From an uncultured Parabacteroides sp. (GTDB taxonomy: Bacteria; Bacteroidota; Bacteroidia; Bacteroidales; Tannerellaceae): a stretch of 8,921 bases of DNA. The translations under genes and the position numbers were made by a program. The notes beneath the pieces are model-generated. The model saw nothing but the letters and a program-made list of their open reading frames with translations, was not told the origin of the DNA and ran no database searches. Below, piece after piece: positions 1 to 6,662 of this stretch. How positions within the stretch are numbered: the stretch's first letter is position 1; every line of letters begins with the position of its first letter. The stretch is taken from the NCBI GenBank assembly GCA_947074335.1, contig CAMTPG010000086.1, forward strand, positions 1-8,921, written 5' to 3'.

Positions 1-44
1 TCTTCATACATGGCATTTGTGATTTCGTCTGTTTGTATCATCAT
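1..44 (-). CDS. N-terminus of an unidentified protein, cut by the left window edge
   Basis: On the minus strand two consecutive ATG codons (42-44 and 39-41) open a frame that stays open to the window edge and reads MMIQTDEITNAMYE. The hydrophilic start with no signal peptide suggests a cytoplasmic protein. Only 14 codons are visible, so neither function nor family can be named, and the call rests on an ATG pair in a plausible position at the end of an AT-rich intergenic gap. The gene would run in the same direction as the amidohydrolase cluster but is separated from it by about 370 bases, so it is probably transcribed on its own. A chance open frame of this length cannot be excluded. Confidence 0.45.
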   Translation of the reverse strand, partial: MMIQTDEITNAMYE

Positions 45-95
45 ATCTTTTGATTTTAACATAAACAATGAAAAATGAAGCAGAAGTTATACATT

Positions 96-132
96 AATAT
101 ATAAGCTTTATATTCTATGAAATATATAAGCT
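96..132. repeat. 12-base direct repeat, two copies
   Basis: AATATATAAGCT occurs at 96-107 and again at 121-132, 25 bases start to start. The first copy is also flanked by AATATA/TATATT arms (96-101 and 109-114). The sequence is very AT-rich, so chance is possible. The 25-base spacing, close to two and a half helical turns, and the position 50-90 bases upstream of a gene start would suit a protein-binding pair, which is inference only. Confidence 0.35.
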
Positions 133-167
133 CTGTATTATATACCGTGGCTTAATTCCGGCAATAC

Positions 168-178
168 CCGAATTTCGG
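168..178. repeat. Short near-perfect palindrome CCGAA-T-TTCGG
   Basis: Five-base arms CCGAA (168-172) and TTCGG (174-178) flank a single T. It lies in the upstream region of the putative left-edge gene and could be an operator half-site pair or the tip of a hairpin in a leader RNA. Nothing else supports a function. Confidence 0.3.
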
Positions 179-272
179 CATAGCACGGAAGAGTTGTACA
201 CTTCATCATATAGCAATAAACTATAGAGGCAGATTAAAATTTCTCTTGCCGTAATAATTGCACTAAAATTTA

Positions 273-280
273 CAAATATA
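273..280 (-). promoter_or_regulatory. Candidate -7 box for the left-edge gene
   Basis: Read on the minus strand these bases are TATATTTG, a perfect match to the Bacteroidetes sigma-ABfr -7 consensus TAnnTTTG. No TTTG-like -33 element is seen at the expected distance, and the box is about 230 bases from the putative start codon at 44. It is therefore a weaker candidate than the other -7 boxes in this window. Confidence 0.3.
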
Positions 281-375
281 CACTCCTGAAAACCACAATT
301 ATATAGTTCTTGTAATTAAATACTCCGGCTTTCATGCTGTCCCTGTATATTTTGTAACAGGAAAAGAGAAGCACT

Positions 376-411
376 GAATAATCAGCGACAAGAATAATCA
401 GCGACAAGAAT
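376..411. repeat. 16-base tandem repeat next to the amidohydrolase stop codon
   Basis: The unit GAATAATCAGCGACAA is present at 376-391 and, without a mismatch or spacer, at 392-407, followed by the first four bases of a third unit (408-411). The array ends 2 bases from the TAA stop of the amidohydrolase (414-416). Two identical 16-base units side by side are unlikely by chance and suggest a recent slippage duplication. No function is evident. Confidence 0.8.
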
Positions 412-413
412 CC

Positions 414-1667
414 TTAGCGTACCAACTTATATGCCAACTCTGCCGCCTTCTCCAGAATCTCAGTCTCGCCCGGTACTTTTTTATCGCGCATCAGCACTTT
501 GCCGTTGCAAATCACCGTATCGATGCAGCTGCCATTGGCTGCATACACCAGATTGGAGATGAAATTATGATTGGGCACAAACGCCGGCTGCATCAAATCC
601 ACCAGACATAGATCGGCCAGCGCACCCTCGCGTACTTCGCCCGCATCGATGCGAACAATTTCGGCGCCGATTTGTGTAGCCGAGCGGAACACGGTTGTTG
701 CCGGAATGGCTTCCGGATCTTTCCGCCAGCCCTTATTCAGCAAAGCCGCCAGTTTCATGGTCTCCACCATGTCCAGATTATTCGATGAGGAAGCGCCGTC
801 GGTTCCCAGTCCCACGCGTATTCCCGCCTCCAGCATCTCACGATATTTAAAGTGAATGCCCGATCCCAGCTTCATATTCGAAGCCGGATTATGCACCACA
901 TTCACACCGTGATCGGCCAGCATCCGGATCTCTTCGTCGTCCACATAAATAACATGTGCCGCAATCAGTCGCGGCGAAAGCACGCCCAGTTTATGCAGAT
1001 AGCGCACCGGCGATAACCCGAAGCGGGCAATCGAGTCCTGCACCTCTTTTTCGGTTTCGGCCACATGCAGATGCACCATGCAATCCTTCTCTTCGGCAAA
1101 GCGGTTCATCCATTGCAGCAATTCGCCCGAAACCGTGTAGATGGCATGCGGACCGATGGCATACATAATCCGCTCATCGTAGCGCGAAAGCTCCGAGAAA
1201 AGACATTCGTTCTTCTCCTTGCATTTCGCCGCCAGCTTCGGATTGAAATGATCGAAACAGGCGCCCGCCAACATGGCACGCATGCCCGATTCTTCTACTG
1301 CACGGGCTGAAGCATGAAACATCATGTACATATCCACAAACGTGGTTGTGCCGCTTTTTATCATCTCCAGACAAGCAAGTTTAGTGCCCCAGTATACATC
1401 CTCTTCGGTCAGCTTCGCCTCGTTGGGCCAGATTTTCTCTTCGAGCCAGGGCATCAGCTTCATATCATCGCCGAAACCGCGAAAGAGCGTCATCGCCGCA
1501 TGCGTATGCGTATTGACAAAGCCCGGTATCAACGCTTTCCGGCTGCCGTCGATTTCCAGTTCTGCCTGAACCGGCAGGTTGGTGCCGATCCGGCTGATCC
1601 GTGATCCTTCGATGTAAACATCAGTAATCTGATCGTTCAGACTTACATGCCGGATGCAGATACTCAT
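414..1667 (-). CDS. Amidohydrolase, S-adenosylhomocysteine / 5'-methylthioadenosine deaminase type
   Basis: This is a cytoplasmic metal-dependent hydrolase of 417 residues, the normal length for the family. The best match in kind is the MtaD/SAH deaminase group, which converts S-adenosylhomocysteine or methylthioadenosine to the inosyl compound plus ammonia. All expected metal and catalytic residues are present: H54 and H56 in NTHTH, H201 and E204 in HLHVAET, H238 in AAHV, and D290 in GTDGASSSNN. The PWLEEKIWP motif (73-81) and SNMKLGSG (263-270) are typical of this group and not of cytosine deaminases. A small beta-sandwich is formed by the first 50 and last 70 residues. The ATG overlaps the stop of the upstream helicase gene as ATGA, which fixes the start and suggests translational coupling. 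Related amidohydrolases such as guanine deaminase or chlorohydrolases are less likely, but substrate cannot be settled from sequence. Confidence 0.88.
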   Translation of the reverse strand: MSICIRHVSLNDQITDVYIEGSRISRIGTNLPVQAELEIDGSRKALIPGFVNTHTHAAMTLFRGFGDDMKLMPWLEEKIWPNEAKLTEEDVYWGTKLACLEMIKSGTTTFVDMYMMFHASARAVEESGMRAMLAGACFDHFNPKLAAKCKEKNECLFSELSRYDERIMYAIGPHAIYTVSGELLQWMNRFAEEKDCMVHLHVAETEKEVQDSIARFGLSPVRYLHKLGVLSPRLIAAHVIYVDDEEIRMLADHGVNVVHNPASNMKLGSGIHFKYREMLEAGIRVGLGTDGASSSNNLDMVETMKLAALLNKGWRKDPEAIPATTVFRSATQIGAEIVRIDAGEVREGALADLCLVDLMQPAFVPNHNFISNLVYAANGSCIDTVICNGKVLMRDKKVPGETEILEKAAELAYKLVR

Positions 1668-2974
1668 GAGAACTTCGCTTTCATATTCTTAATCTTTTCG
1701 TCGCGCACACGCTCCAGCAGACCGGCCACGGCTTCCCGTTTCACCGCCGCATAGGCGCAACTCTCCTTAATTTCCACCACACCCAGCTCATCTTTGGCCA
1801 GTCCGCCCTTCTGGAACAGAAATCCCACCACATCCTTTTTGCTCAGCTTATCGCGCTTGCCCCGGTTGATAGTCAGCGTAACCCATTCGGAACGCTGCGG
1901 CGCTTTCCGCTTTTCGGGCAGGAAAAACTCATCCGGTTCGCGTGCAATATATTCCGGCAAAAACTCTTCGGCATGGAGCAGGAGGTAAGCCGTTCCTTCG
2001 GCATGCATACGCGCGGTTCGTCCGTTGCGATGCACATAAGCCTCTTCGTTGACCGGCAGATGATAATGAATTACATGCTGTACATCCGGAATATCCAGTC
2101 CGCGGGCCGCCAGGTCGGTCGAAATAAACACCGACGCACTGCCGTTGCGGAAATGCGACAGCGCCCGTTCGCGTTCAGGCTGTTCCATACCGCCGTGAAA
2201 GAAATCGTTATCCACGCCGTTGTCGGTCAGATAGTCGCTCACGCGCTCTACCGTTTCGCGGTAGTTACAAAAGATCAAAGCCGATTCGCCGTTCAGCTCG
2301 CCAAGCAGGCCGTACAGCGTTTCCAGCTTATCCTTTTCGGGCGATTTTACGACACGCAAAGCCAGCCCTTTGTTTGTTTTTACCGAATCCAGGAACGACA
2401 AACGTTTGGGCGAGCGTATTCCGATAAACTCCGGAATCTCCACACCTTCGGTTGCCGAAGTAAGCACCCGGCGGCGTAATGCCGGCAGATGCGAGACGAT
2501 ATATTCCATCTCATCCAGAAAACCCAGTTCCAGCGATTTATCGAACTCATCCAGAATCAGTGTCTGCACCCGGTCGAGCGAGACATTGCCGCGTTCCAGA
2601 TGATCCACGATACGACCCGGCGTACCAATCAGCACTGCCGGCGGATTTTCGAGTCGCTTCTTCTCCGTACGGATCGGATGGCCGCCATAGCAGCAATACA
2701 CCGTAAATCCCGAACCCATGGCCCGAAACACCGTTTCGATCTGCAAGGCCAGCTCGCGCGAAGGCGCCACGATCAGCACCTGCACCTGGTTGTTGCTGCT
2801 GTTCAGGGTTTGAAGCAGCGGCAACAGAAATGCCAGCGTTTTGCCCGAGCCCGTGGGGCTCAGCAGCAACATATCGCCGGTTACACCCGCATCAAGCACC
2901 TGCTGCTGCATCGTATTCAGCGAATCGATGCCCAGCTGTTTCAAAATGCGGGCTATGTTTGTTTGTTCAGTCAT
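1664..2974 (-). CDS. DEAD-box RNA helicase with a DbpA-like C-terminal RNA-binding domain
   Basis: This 436-residue ATP-dependent RNA helicase probably acts in ribosome assembly or RNA remodelling. Two RecA-like domains carry the family motifs in order: Q motif around 14-26, motif I PTGSGKT (40-46), Ia PSRELALQ (71-78), Ib TPGR (118-121), II DEFD (142-145), III SAT (173-175), IV ALIFCNYR (232-239), V STDLAARGLD (285-294) and VI HRNGRTAR (315-322). Residues from about 363 to the end, with KRDKLSKKDVVGFLF, match the DbpA C-terminal domain that in E. coli binds 23S rRNA hairpin 92. Motif II is DEFD instead of DEAD. I start at the ATG at 2974, 4 bases after the dipeptidase stop. A longer frame upstream begins with TTG and overlaps the dipeptidase, so it was rejected. 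dbpA itself is not assigned, because related helicases share this architecture. Confidence 0.92.
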   Translation of the reverse strand: MTEQTNIARILKQLGIDSLNTMQQQVLDAGVTGDMLLLSPTGSGKTLAFLLPLLQTLNSSNNQVQVLIVAPSRELALQIETVFRAMGSGFTVYCCYGGHPIRTEKKRLENPPAVLIGTPGRIVDHLERGNVSLDRVQTLILDEFDKSLELGFLDEMEYIVSHLPALRRRVLTSATEGVEIPEFIGIRSPKRLSFLDSVKTNKGLALRVVKSPEKDKLETLYGLLGELNGESALIFCNYRETVERVSDYLTDNGVDNDFFHGGMEQPERERALSHFRNGSASVFISTDLAARGLDIPDVQHVIHYHLPVNEEAYVHRNGRTARMHAEGTAYLLLHAEEFLPEYIAREPDEFFLPEKRKAPQRSEWVTLTINRGKRDKLSKKDVVGFLFQKGGLAKDELGVVEIKESCAYAAVKREAVAGLLERVRDEKIKNMKAKFS

Positions 2975-2978
2975 CTGA

Positions 2979-4334
2979 TTATTTAAATCGTTTATAAAAC
3001 TCAGCCACAGCCTCAGTTCCCTTGTAGAAATAATCCAGTCGGCAACTTTCGTTCGGCGAGTGAATCGCATTCTGTTCCAGACCAAAGCCCATCAGAATCG
3101 TCTTAATACCCAACACCTCTTCGAACGTAGAGATAATCGGAATACTGCCTCCGCGACGCACAGCCAGCGGACGTTTGCCGAAAGCCTCTTCCACGGCATC
3201 TTCGGCCGCTTTGTAAGCCGGCATATCGATCGGACATACATAACCCTGTCCGCCATGCATCGGCGTTACCTTTATTTTTACATAAGCCGGTGCCAGATGC
3301 ACCAGATACTCTTCGAACTGTTTCGAAATCTTTTTGTGATCCTGATGCGGTACCAGACGGCATGATACTTTAGCCGTAGCTTTCGAAGGTAACACCGTTT
3401 TGCTTCCCTCGTCGGTAAAACCGCCCCAGATGCCGCAAATATCGAACGACGGACGTGTACTGTTGCGCTCCAGCGTAGAATAGCCGGTTTCGCCAAATAC
3501 CTCGTCTACGCCGATAGCCGCTTTGTATTTTGCTTCGTCGAACGGAATCTGTGCAATCATATCGCGCTCATCCTGCGAGAGATCTTCCACATCGGCATAA
3601 AAGCCCGGAATGGTAACACGCCCTTCGGCATCGGTAATGCCGGCCAGCAATTTACACAATACATTGATCGGATTAGCCACTGCACCGCCAAAATGACCCG
3701 AATGCAAATCGCGGTTCGGTCCCGTAACTTCCACTTCCCAGTAAGCCAGTCCGCGCAGACCGGTTGTCAGCGAAGGCACTTCCACGCCTACCATGCTGGT
3801 ATCGGAAACCAGAATGATATCCGCTTTCAGCAGCTCACGATGCTGGCGGCAGAACTGCTCCAGACTGGGCGATCCGATCTCCTCTTCGCCCTCGAACAGG
3901 AATTTTACATTGCAATGCAATAAGCCCAGCTGCAGCGCCGTTTCGAATCCTTTTACCTGCATCATCGCCTGGCCTTTATCATCGTCGGCACCGCGTGCCC
4001 AGATACGACCATCGCGAATCACCGGTTCGAAGGGATCACTCTTCCAGAGATCCAGCGGTTCGGCCGGCATCACATCATAATGCGAATAAACCAGTACGGT
4101 AGGAGCAGACGGATCCACCATTTTTTCGCCATATACCACCGGATTACCCGCTGTAGGCATTACCACGGCACTGTCGGCGCCCGAATCCAGCAACAACTCC
4201 ATCCAGCGCTCGGCACACAACTTCATATCCTTTTTGTGTTTCGGATTAGAACTCACCGAAGGGATGCGGATCAAAGTAAATAACTCTTCCAGAAAACGAT
4301 CCTTATTCGAATCGATATACGTTTTGATAGTCAT
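2979..4334 (-). CDS. M20 family metallodipeptidase (carnosinase/CNDP2-like)
   Basis: This is a cytoplasmic di-zinc peptidase of 451 residues that most likely cleaves dipeptides. Zinc ligands and catalytic residues align well with the CNDP2-type M20 group: H85 and D87 in SHYDV, the bridging Asp in GADDDKG (by alignment D118), the general base and ligand in EGEEEIGS (E151, E152), D178 in VSDTS, and H425 in HSPNE. The lid/dimerization domain, about residues 190-320, has the DLHSG motif with H211, which in this group contributes to the partner active site. The ATG at 4332-4334 opens the frame cleanly. The gene leads a tight three-gene cluster with the helicase and amidohydrolase downstream. Exact substrate is not visible from sequence; a succinyl-diaminopimelate or acetylornithine deacetylase is less likely given the motifs and the length. 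Confidence 0.9.
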   Translation of the reverse strand: MTIKTYIDSNKDRFLEELFTLIRIPSVSSNPKHKKDMKLCAERWMELLLDSGADSAVVMPTAGNPVVYGEKMVDPSAPTVLVYSHYDVMPAEPLDLWKSDPFEPVIRDGRIWARGADDDKGQAMMQVKGFETALQLGLLHCNVKFLFEGEEEIGSPSLEQFCRQHRELLKADIILVSDTSMVGVEVPSLTTGLRGLAYWEVEVTGPNRDLHSGHFGGAVANPINVLCKLLAGITDAEGRVTIPGFYADVEDLSQDERDMIAQIPFDEAKYKAAIGVDEVFGETGYSTLERNSTRPSFDICGIWGGFTDEGSKTVLPSKATAKVSCRLVPHQDHKKISKQFEEYLVHLAPAYVKIKVTPMHGGQGYVCPIDMPAYKAAEDAVEEAFGKRPLAVRRGGSIPIISTFEEVLGIKTILMGFGLEQNAIHSPNESCRLDYFYKGTEAVAEFYKRFK

Positions 4335-4373
4335 AGTATTTTAATATTATAAAAGGATTAAACAATTCTTAGT

Positions 4374-4415
4374 AAAAAGCAGCAGGCCGGCTTGCGGCAG
4401 ACCTGTTGCTGCTTT
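4374..4415 (-). terminator. Intrinsic terminator of panB
   Basis: Nine-base arms AAAGCAGCA (4376-4384) and TGCTGCTTT (4407-4415) form a stem, with a second inner stem GCCG/CGGC (4386-4389 and 4395-4398). Read on the minus strand the hairpin starts 27 bases after the panB stop and runs into five T residues (4374-4378). It separates panB from the dipeptidase gene, so the latter probably needs its own promoter or read-through. I find no clear TAnnTTTG box in the remaining 39 bases before the dipeptidase ATG. Confidence 0.75.
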
Positions 4416-4441
4416 CGGGTATTCCGGTTCAGGCCAAAGCC

Positions 4442-5266
4442 TTAATACGATTCTTTCTCGTTCGGAAAATCCTGTGTCTTCACATCTTCAATATACTCCT
4501 GTACGGCACGGGTAATCTCTTCAGCCAGATTGGCATAACGGCGCAGGAAGCGCGGCGAAAATCCCTGATTGATACCCAGCATATCATGCATAACCAGCAC
4601 CTGGCCGTCTACACCGTTGCCGGCGCCGATACCAATTACCGGAATCGAAACTTCCGAAGCCACCCGTTTAGCCAGCTCAGCCGGAATTTTTTCCAGCACC
4701 AGCGCAAAACAGCCAATCTCTTCGAGCAGATGCGCATCGTCGATGAGTTTCTGTGCCTCTTCCTCTTCGCGGGCACGCACCGTGTAGGTGCCGAATTTAT
4801 TGATAGACTGCGGTGTGAGTCCTAAATGCCCCATCACCGGAATCCCCGCACACAGAATGCGCTCAATCGATTCGCGTATTTCGCTTCCGCCCTCCAGCTT
4901 GATACAATCCGCATGCGTTTCCTTCATCACACGGATAGCCGAAGCCAGGGCCTCTTTAGAATTTCCCTGATAGGTACCGAAAGGCAGATCCACCACAACC
5001 AAAGCGCGTTTCACGGCCTTCATCACCGATTTACCGTGGTAAATCATCTGATCCAGCGTAATAGGCAATGTGGTTACATTACCTGCCATTACGTTCGAGG
5101 CCGAATCGCCCACCAGAATCACATCCATTCCGGCCTGATCAATCAGCTGTGCCATTGAATAATCATAAGCCGTCAGCATCGAAATCTTTTCACCACGTTG
5201 TTTCATCTCGATCAGCCGGCGTGTTGTCACCTTTCTGTTTTCCAAATCTCTTTTAGCTACTGACAT
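4442..5266 (-). CDS. panB: 3-methyl-2-oxobutanoate hydroxymethyltransferase (ketopantoate hydroxymethyltransferase)
   Basis: This enzyme transfers a hydroxymethyl group from 5,10-methylene-tetrahydrofolate to alpha-ketoisovalerate, giving ketopantoate, the first committed step of pantothenate and coenzyme A synthesis. The 274-residue TIM barrel is close to the usual family length. It shows the conserved LTAYDYSMA (31-39), LVGDSASNV (51-59), VVDLPFG (91-97), KLEGG (123-127), MGHLGLTPQS (145-154) and VLEKIP (190-195). By alignment with E. coli PanB the Mg ligands are D54, D93 and E125, the substrate lysine is K123 and the catalytic glutamate is E192. I start at the ATG at 5266; a TTG three codons upstream is in frame but less likely. 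A good -7 box lies about 30 bases upstream and a terminator follows, so it appears to be a single-gene transcript. No panC or panD is next to it. Confidence 0.96.
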   Translation of the reverse strand: MSVAKRDLENRKVTTRRLIEMKQRGEKISMLTAYDYSMAQLIDQAGMDVILVGDSASNVMAGNVTTLPITLDQMIYHGKSVMKAVKRALVVVDLPFGTYQGNSKEALASAIRVMKETHADCIKLEGGSEIRESIERILCAGIPVMGHLGLTPQSINKFGTYTVRAREEEEAQKLIDDAHLLEEIGCFALVLEKIPAELAKRVASEVSIPVIGIGAGNGVDGQVLVMHDMLGINQGFSPRFLRRYANLAEEITRAVQEYIEDVKTQDFPNEKESY

Positions 5267-5294
5267 AGTATACAAATTAAAAAATTGCTGTAGG

Positions 5295-5302
5295 CAAAGG
5301 TA
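5295..5302 (-). promoter_or_regulatory. panB promoter, -7 box
   Basis: On the minus strand the bases read TACCTTTG, a perfect TAnnTTTG. A three-of-four match to the -33 TTTG element (TTTC, 5324-5327) sits 21 bases upstream. The box lies 28 bases before the ATG, giving a predicted leader of about 25 bases. Confidence 0.6.
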
Positions 5303-5465
5303 CTATTTTTTATTCGTGAAACGGAAAAAACCGATATTTTAGAAAAAGGATTCTGATTTTATGAATACTCAATATTCGCACCATTCCTGCCGTTAAATGT
5401 ACAATATAATTGTTATTCTAAAAATGGCGAAAGAGATGATTGTCCGTTTTTTCGGAAAAATAAAC

Positions 5466-5473
5466 TATTTTTG
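5466..5473 (+). promoter_or_regulatory. Promoter of the lipoprotein/barrel unit, -7 box
   Basis: TATTTTTG is a perfect match to the Bacteroidetes -7 consensus TAnnTTTG. The best -33 candidate is ATTG at 5439-5442, three of four bases but at a 23-base gap, which is somewhat long. Transcription starting near 5480 would give a leader of about 45 bases ahead of the ATG at 5525. Confidence 0.55.
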
Positions 5474-5524
5474 CACCAATTTTTATAAAAAGCAATCGCT
5501 ATTTATCATTAATATAAAATAGGT

Positions 5525-6643
5525 ATGAAGTTTAATTATGTGTTACTCTTTCTGCTTTCGGGGCTGTTTTTAAGCTCCTGCATCAAGAAAGAGCCCCCAA
5601 GTGCAGAAGCCGACATTCTATCATGTTCACTCTCTGGAGATGTGATGCTTCGCGAACCCATTATCGAAAACAGTCGTGTTATTTTAACAGTAAAAGCCGA
5701 TGTGAATCGCACCGATCTGGCTCCCGTATTTACACTTACACCCGGCGCTACAATTTATCCCGCCAGCGGAACAGCGCAGGATTTTACCAATGCACAACCC
5801 TATCTGGTTACTTCCGAAGATGGTAACTGGAGCAAAGAATACATGGTTTATGTAACTGTGGCCGGTATTACCACCGAATATAATTTTGATTTGGTGAAAC
5901 AATATGTTCGTCCGCTTTATACCTATGATATATTCTACGATATTGTTCCCGGTTCGGGCGATACACTGGATTGGGCCAGCGGAAATGCCGGTTTTGCTCT
6001 GACAGGCATGGGCACATCTGATCCGGCCAGTTTCCCGACTTCGTGCACCGACAATGGCAACGGTGGCAAATGCGCCATGATGCAGACCAAAGATGCAGGC
6101 AGTTTTGGTGCCGGCGTAGGCATGCCGATTGCGGCAGGCAGTCTGTTTCAGGGCACTTTCAATACCATCAGTGCACTGACCAGTCCGCTTAAAGCATTGC
6201 GTCTGGGCGTTCCGTTCGAATATGTTCCTACTTCGCTCAAAGGCTATTTTAAATACAAAGCAGGAGCCGATTATCAGATTGACGGCAAGATTGTTACCGG
6301 AAAAACCGATACCTGGGATGCTTATGCCGTATTCTATGAAGTAACGCATGATGTAACCTATCTGGATGGTTCGGTAGCAGCCGATAATTTCTCGAATGCA
6401 AATATTGTATCGTATGCCCGCATCACCGATGCCGATCGTAAAGAAACCGACGAATGGACAGAATTTTACATTCCGTTTATCACGAAACCGGGCAAATCCA
6501 TCGACCGGCAGAAGCTGAAAAACGGGGGCTACAACATTTCGATTGTAATGACTTCGAGTATCAACGGCAACTATTTTGAAGGAGCCGTGGGCAGTACGCT
6601 CTTAATTGATGAAGTAGAACTGATTTATGCTTCCGAAGACTAA
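5525..6643 (+). CDS. Surface or periplasmic lipoprotein with a PCMD-like (putative carbohydrate metabolism) C-terminal domain
   Basis: This 372-residue protein begins with a lipoprotein signal: a hydrophobic stretch (5-15) and lipobox LSSC with the acylated Cys at 19. The next residues, IKKEPP, do not match the acidic export signal known for Bacteroidetes surface lipoproteins, so the side of the outer membrane is open. Residues about 28-115 look like an immunoglobulin-like bacterial domain (ATIYPASGTAQDF, then YLVTSEDG and KEYMVYV). The part from about 125 on resembles PCMD domains, ending in the typical GSTLLIDEVELIY (356-368). PCMD domains are thought to bind or process glycans, but no catalytic residue can be assigned and this is family-level inference. 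Start is the only ATG after a good -7 box. The barrel gene follows 19 bases downstream with no terminator between, so the two are probably cotranscribed. Confidence 0.8.
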   Translation: MKFNYVLLFLLSGLFLSSCIKKEPPSAEADILSCSLSGDVMLREPIIENSRVILTVKADVNRTDLAPVFTLTPGATIYPASGTAQDFTNAQPYLVTSEDGNWSKEYMVYVTVAGITTEYNFDLVKQYVRPLYTYDIFYDIVPGSGDTLDWASGNAGFALTGMGTSDPASFPTSCTDNGNGGKCAMMQTKDAGSFGAGVGMPIAAGSLFQGTFNTISALTSPLKALRLGVPFEYVPTSLKGYFKYKAGADYQIDGKIVTGKTDTWDAYAVFYEVTHDVTYLDGSVAADNFSNANIVSYARITDADRKETDEWTEFYIPFITKPGKSIDRQKLKNGGYNISIVMTSSINGNYFEGAVGSTLLIDEVELIYASED

Positions 6644-6662
6644 TCTAAATTTGATGCAAAAA

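Larger units (their letters stand above)
45..413. other. AT-rich intergenic region with short repeats
   Basis: No convincing gene is seen in these 369 bases. The region lies after the amidohydrolase stop and before the putative left-edge gene. It holds a 16-base tandem repeat beside the amidohydrolase stop (376-411), a candidate minus-strand -7 box (273-280), a short near-palindrome CCGAA-T-TTCGG (168-178) and a 12-base direct repeat AATATATAAGCT (96-107 and 121-132). A weak CCTGT/ACAGG inverted repeat lies near 340-360 but lacks a T-tract, so no clear terminator for the amidohydrolase is visible. If the -7 box is real, the left-edge gene would have a leader of roughly 220 bases. Confidence 0.6.
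5267..5524. other. Divergent intergenic region between panB and the lipoprotein gene
   Basis: These 258 bases carry the two divergent promoters. They also hold two 12-base elements with inverted triplets around homopolymer tracts, CGG-A6-CCG at 5322-5333 and CCG-T6-CGG at 5444-5455. The rest is AT-rich and I see no small gene in it. Confidence 0.6.

Noticed and set aside
376..411. CRISPR array
   Set aside because: The repeat is a direct tandem duplication of 16 bases with no spacers and no cas genes nearby.
45..413. tRNA or other structured RNA gene
   Set aside because: No cloverleaf, anticodon arm or CCA end could be made out on either strand.
2975..3085. 37-residue N-terminal extension of the helicase
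   Set aside because: The extended frame begins with TTG, lies entirely over the 3' end of the dipeptidase gene and has no helicase homology. The ATG at 2974 directly precedes the Q-motif region.
5267..5275. Three-codon extension of PanB
   Set aside because: It would need a TTG start, while the in-frame ATG at 5266 gives the usual family length and leaves a normal leader from the -7 box.
5684..6349. 221-codon minus-strand open frame inside the lipoprotein gene
   Set aside because: It is antisense to a gene with a clear signal peptide and domain pattern, and its translation is Ile- and Cys-rich with no recognisable domain.
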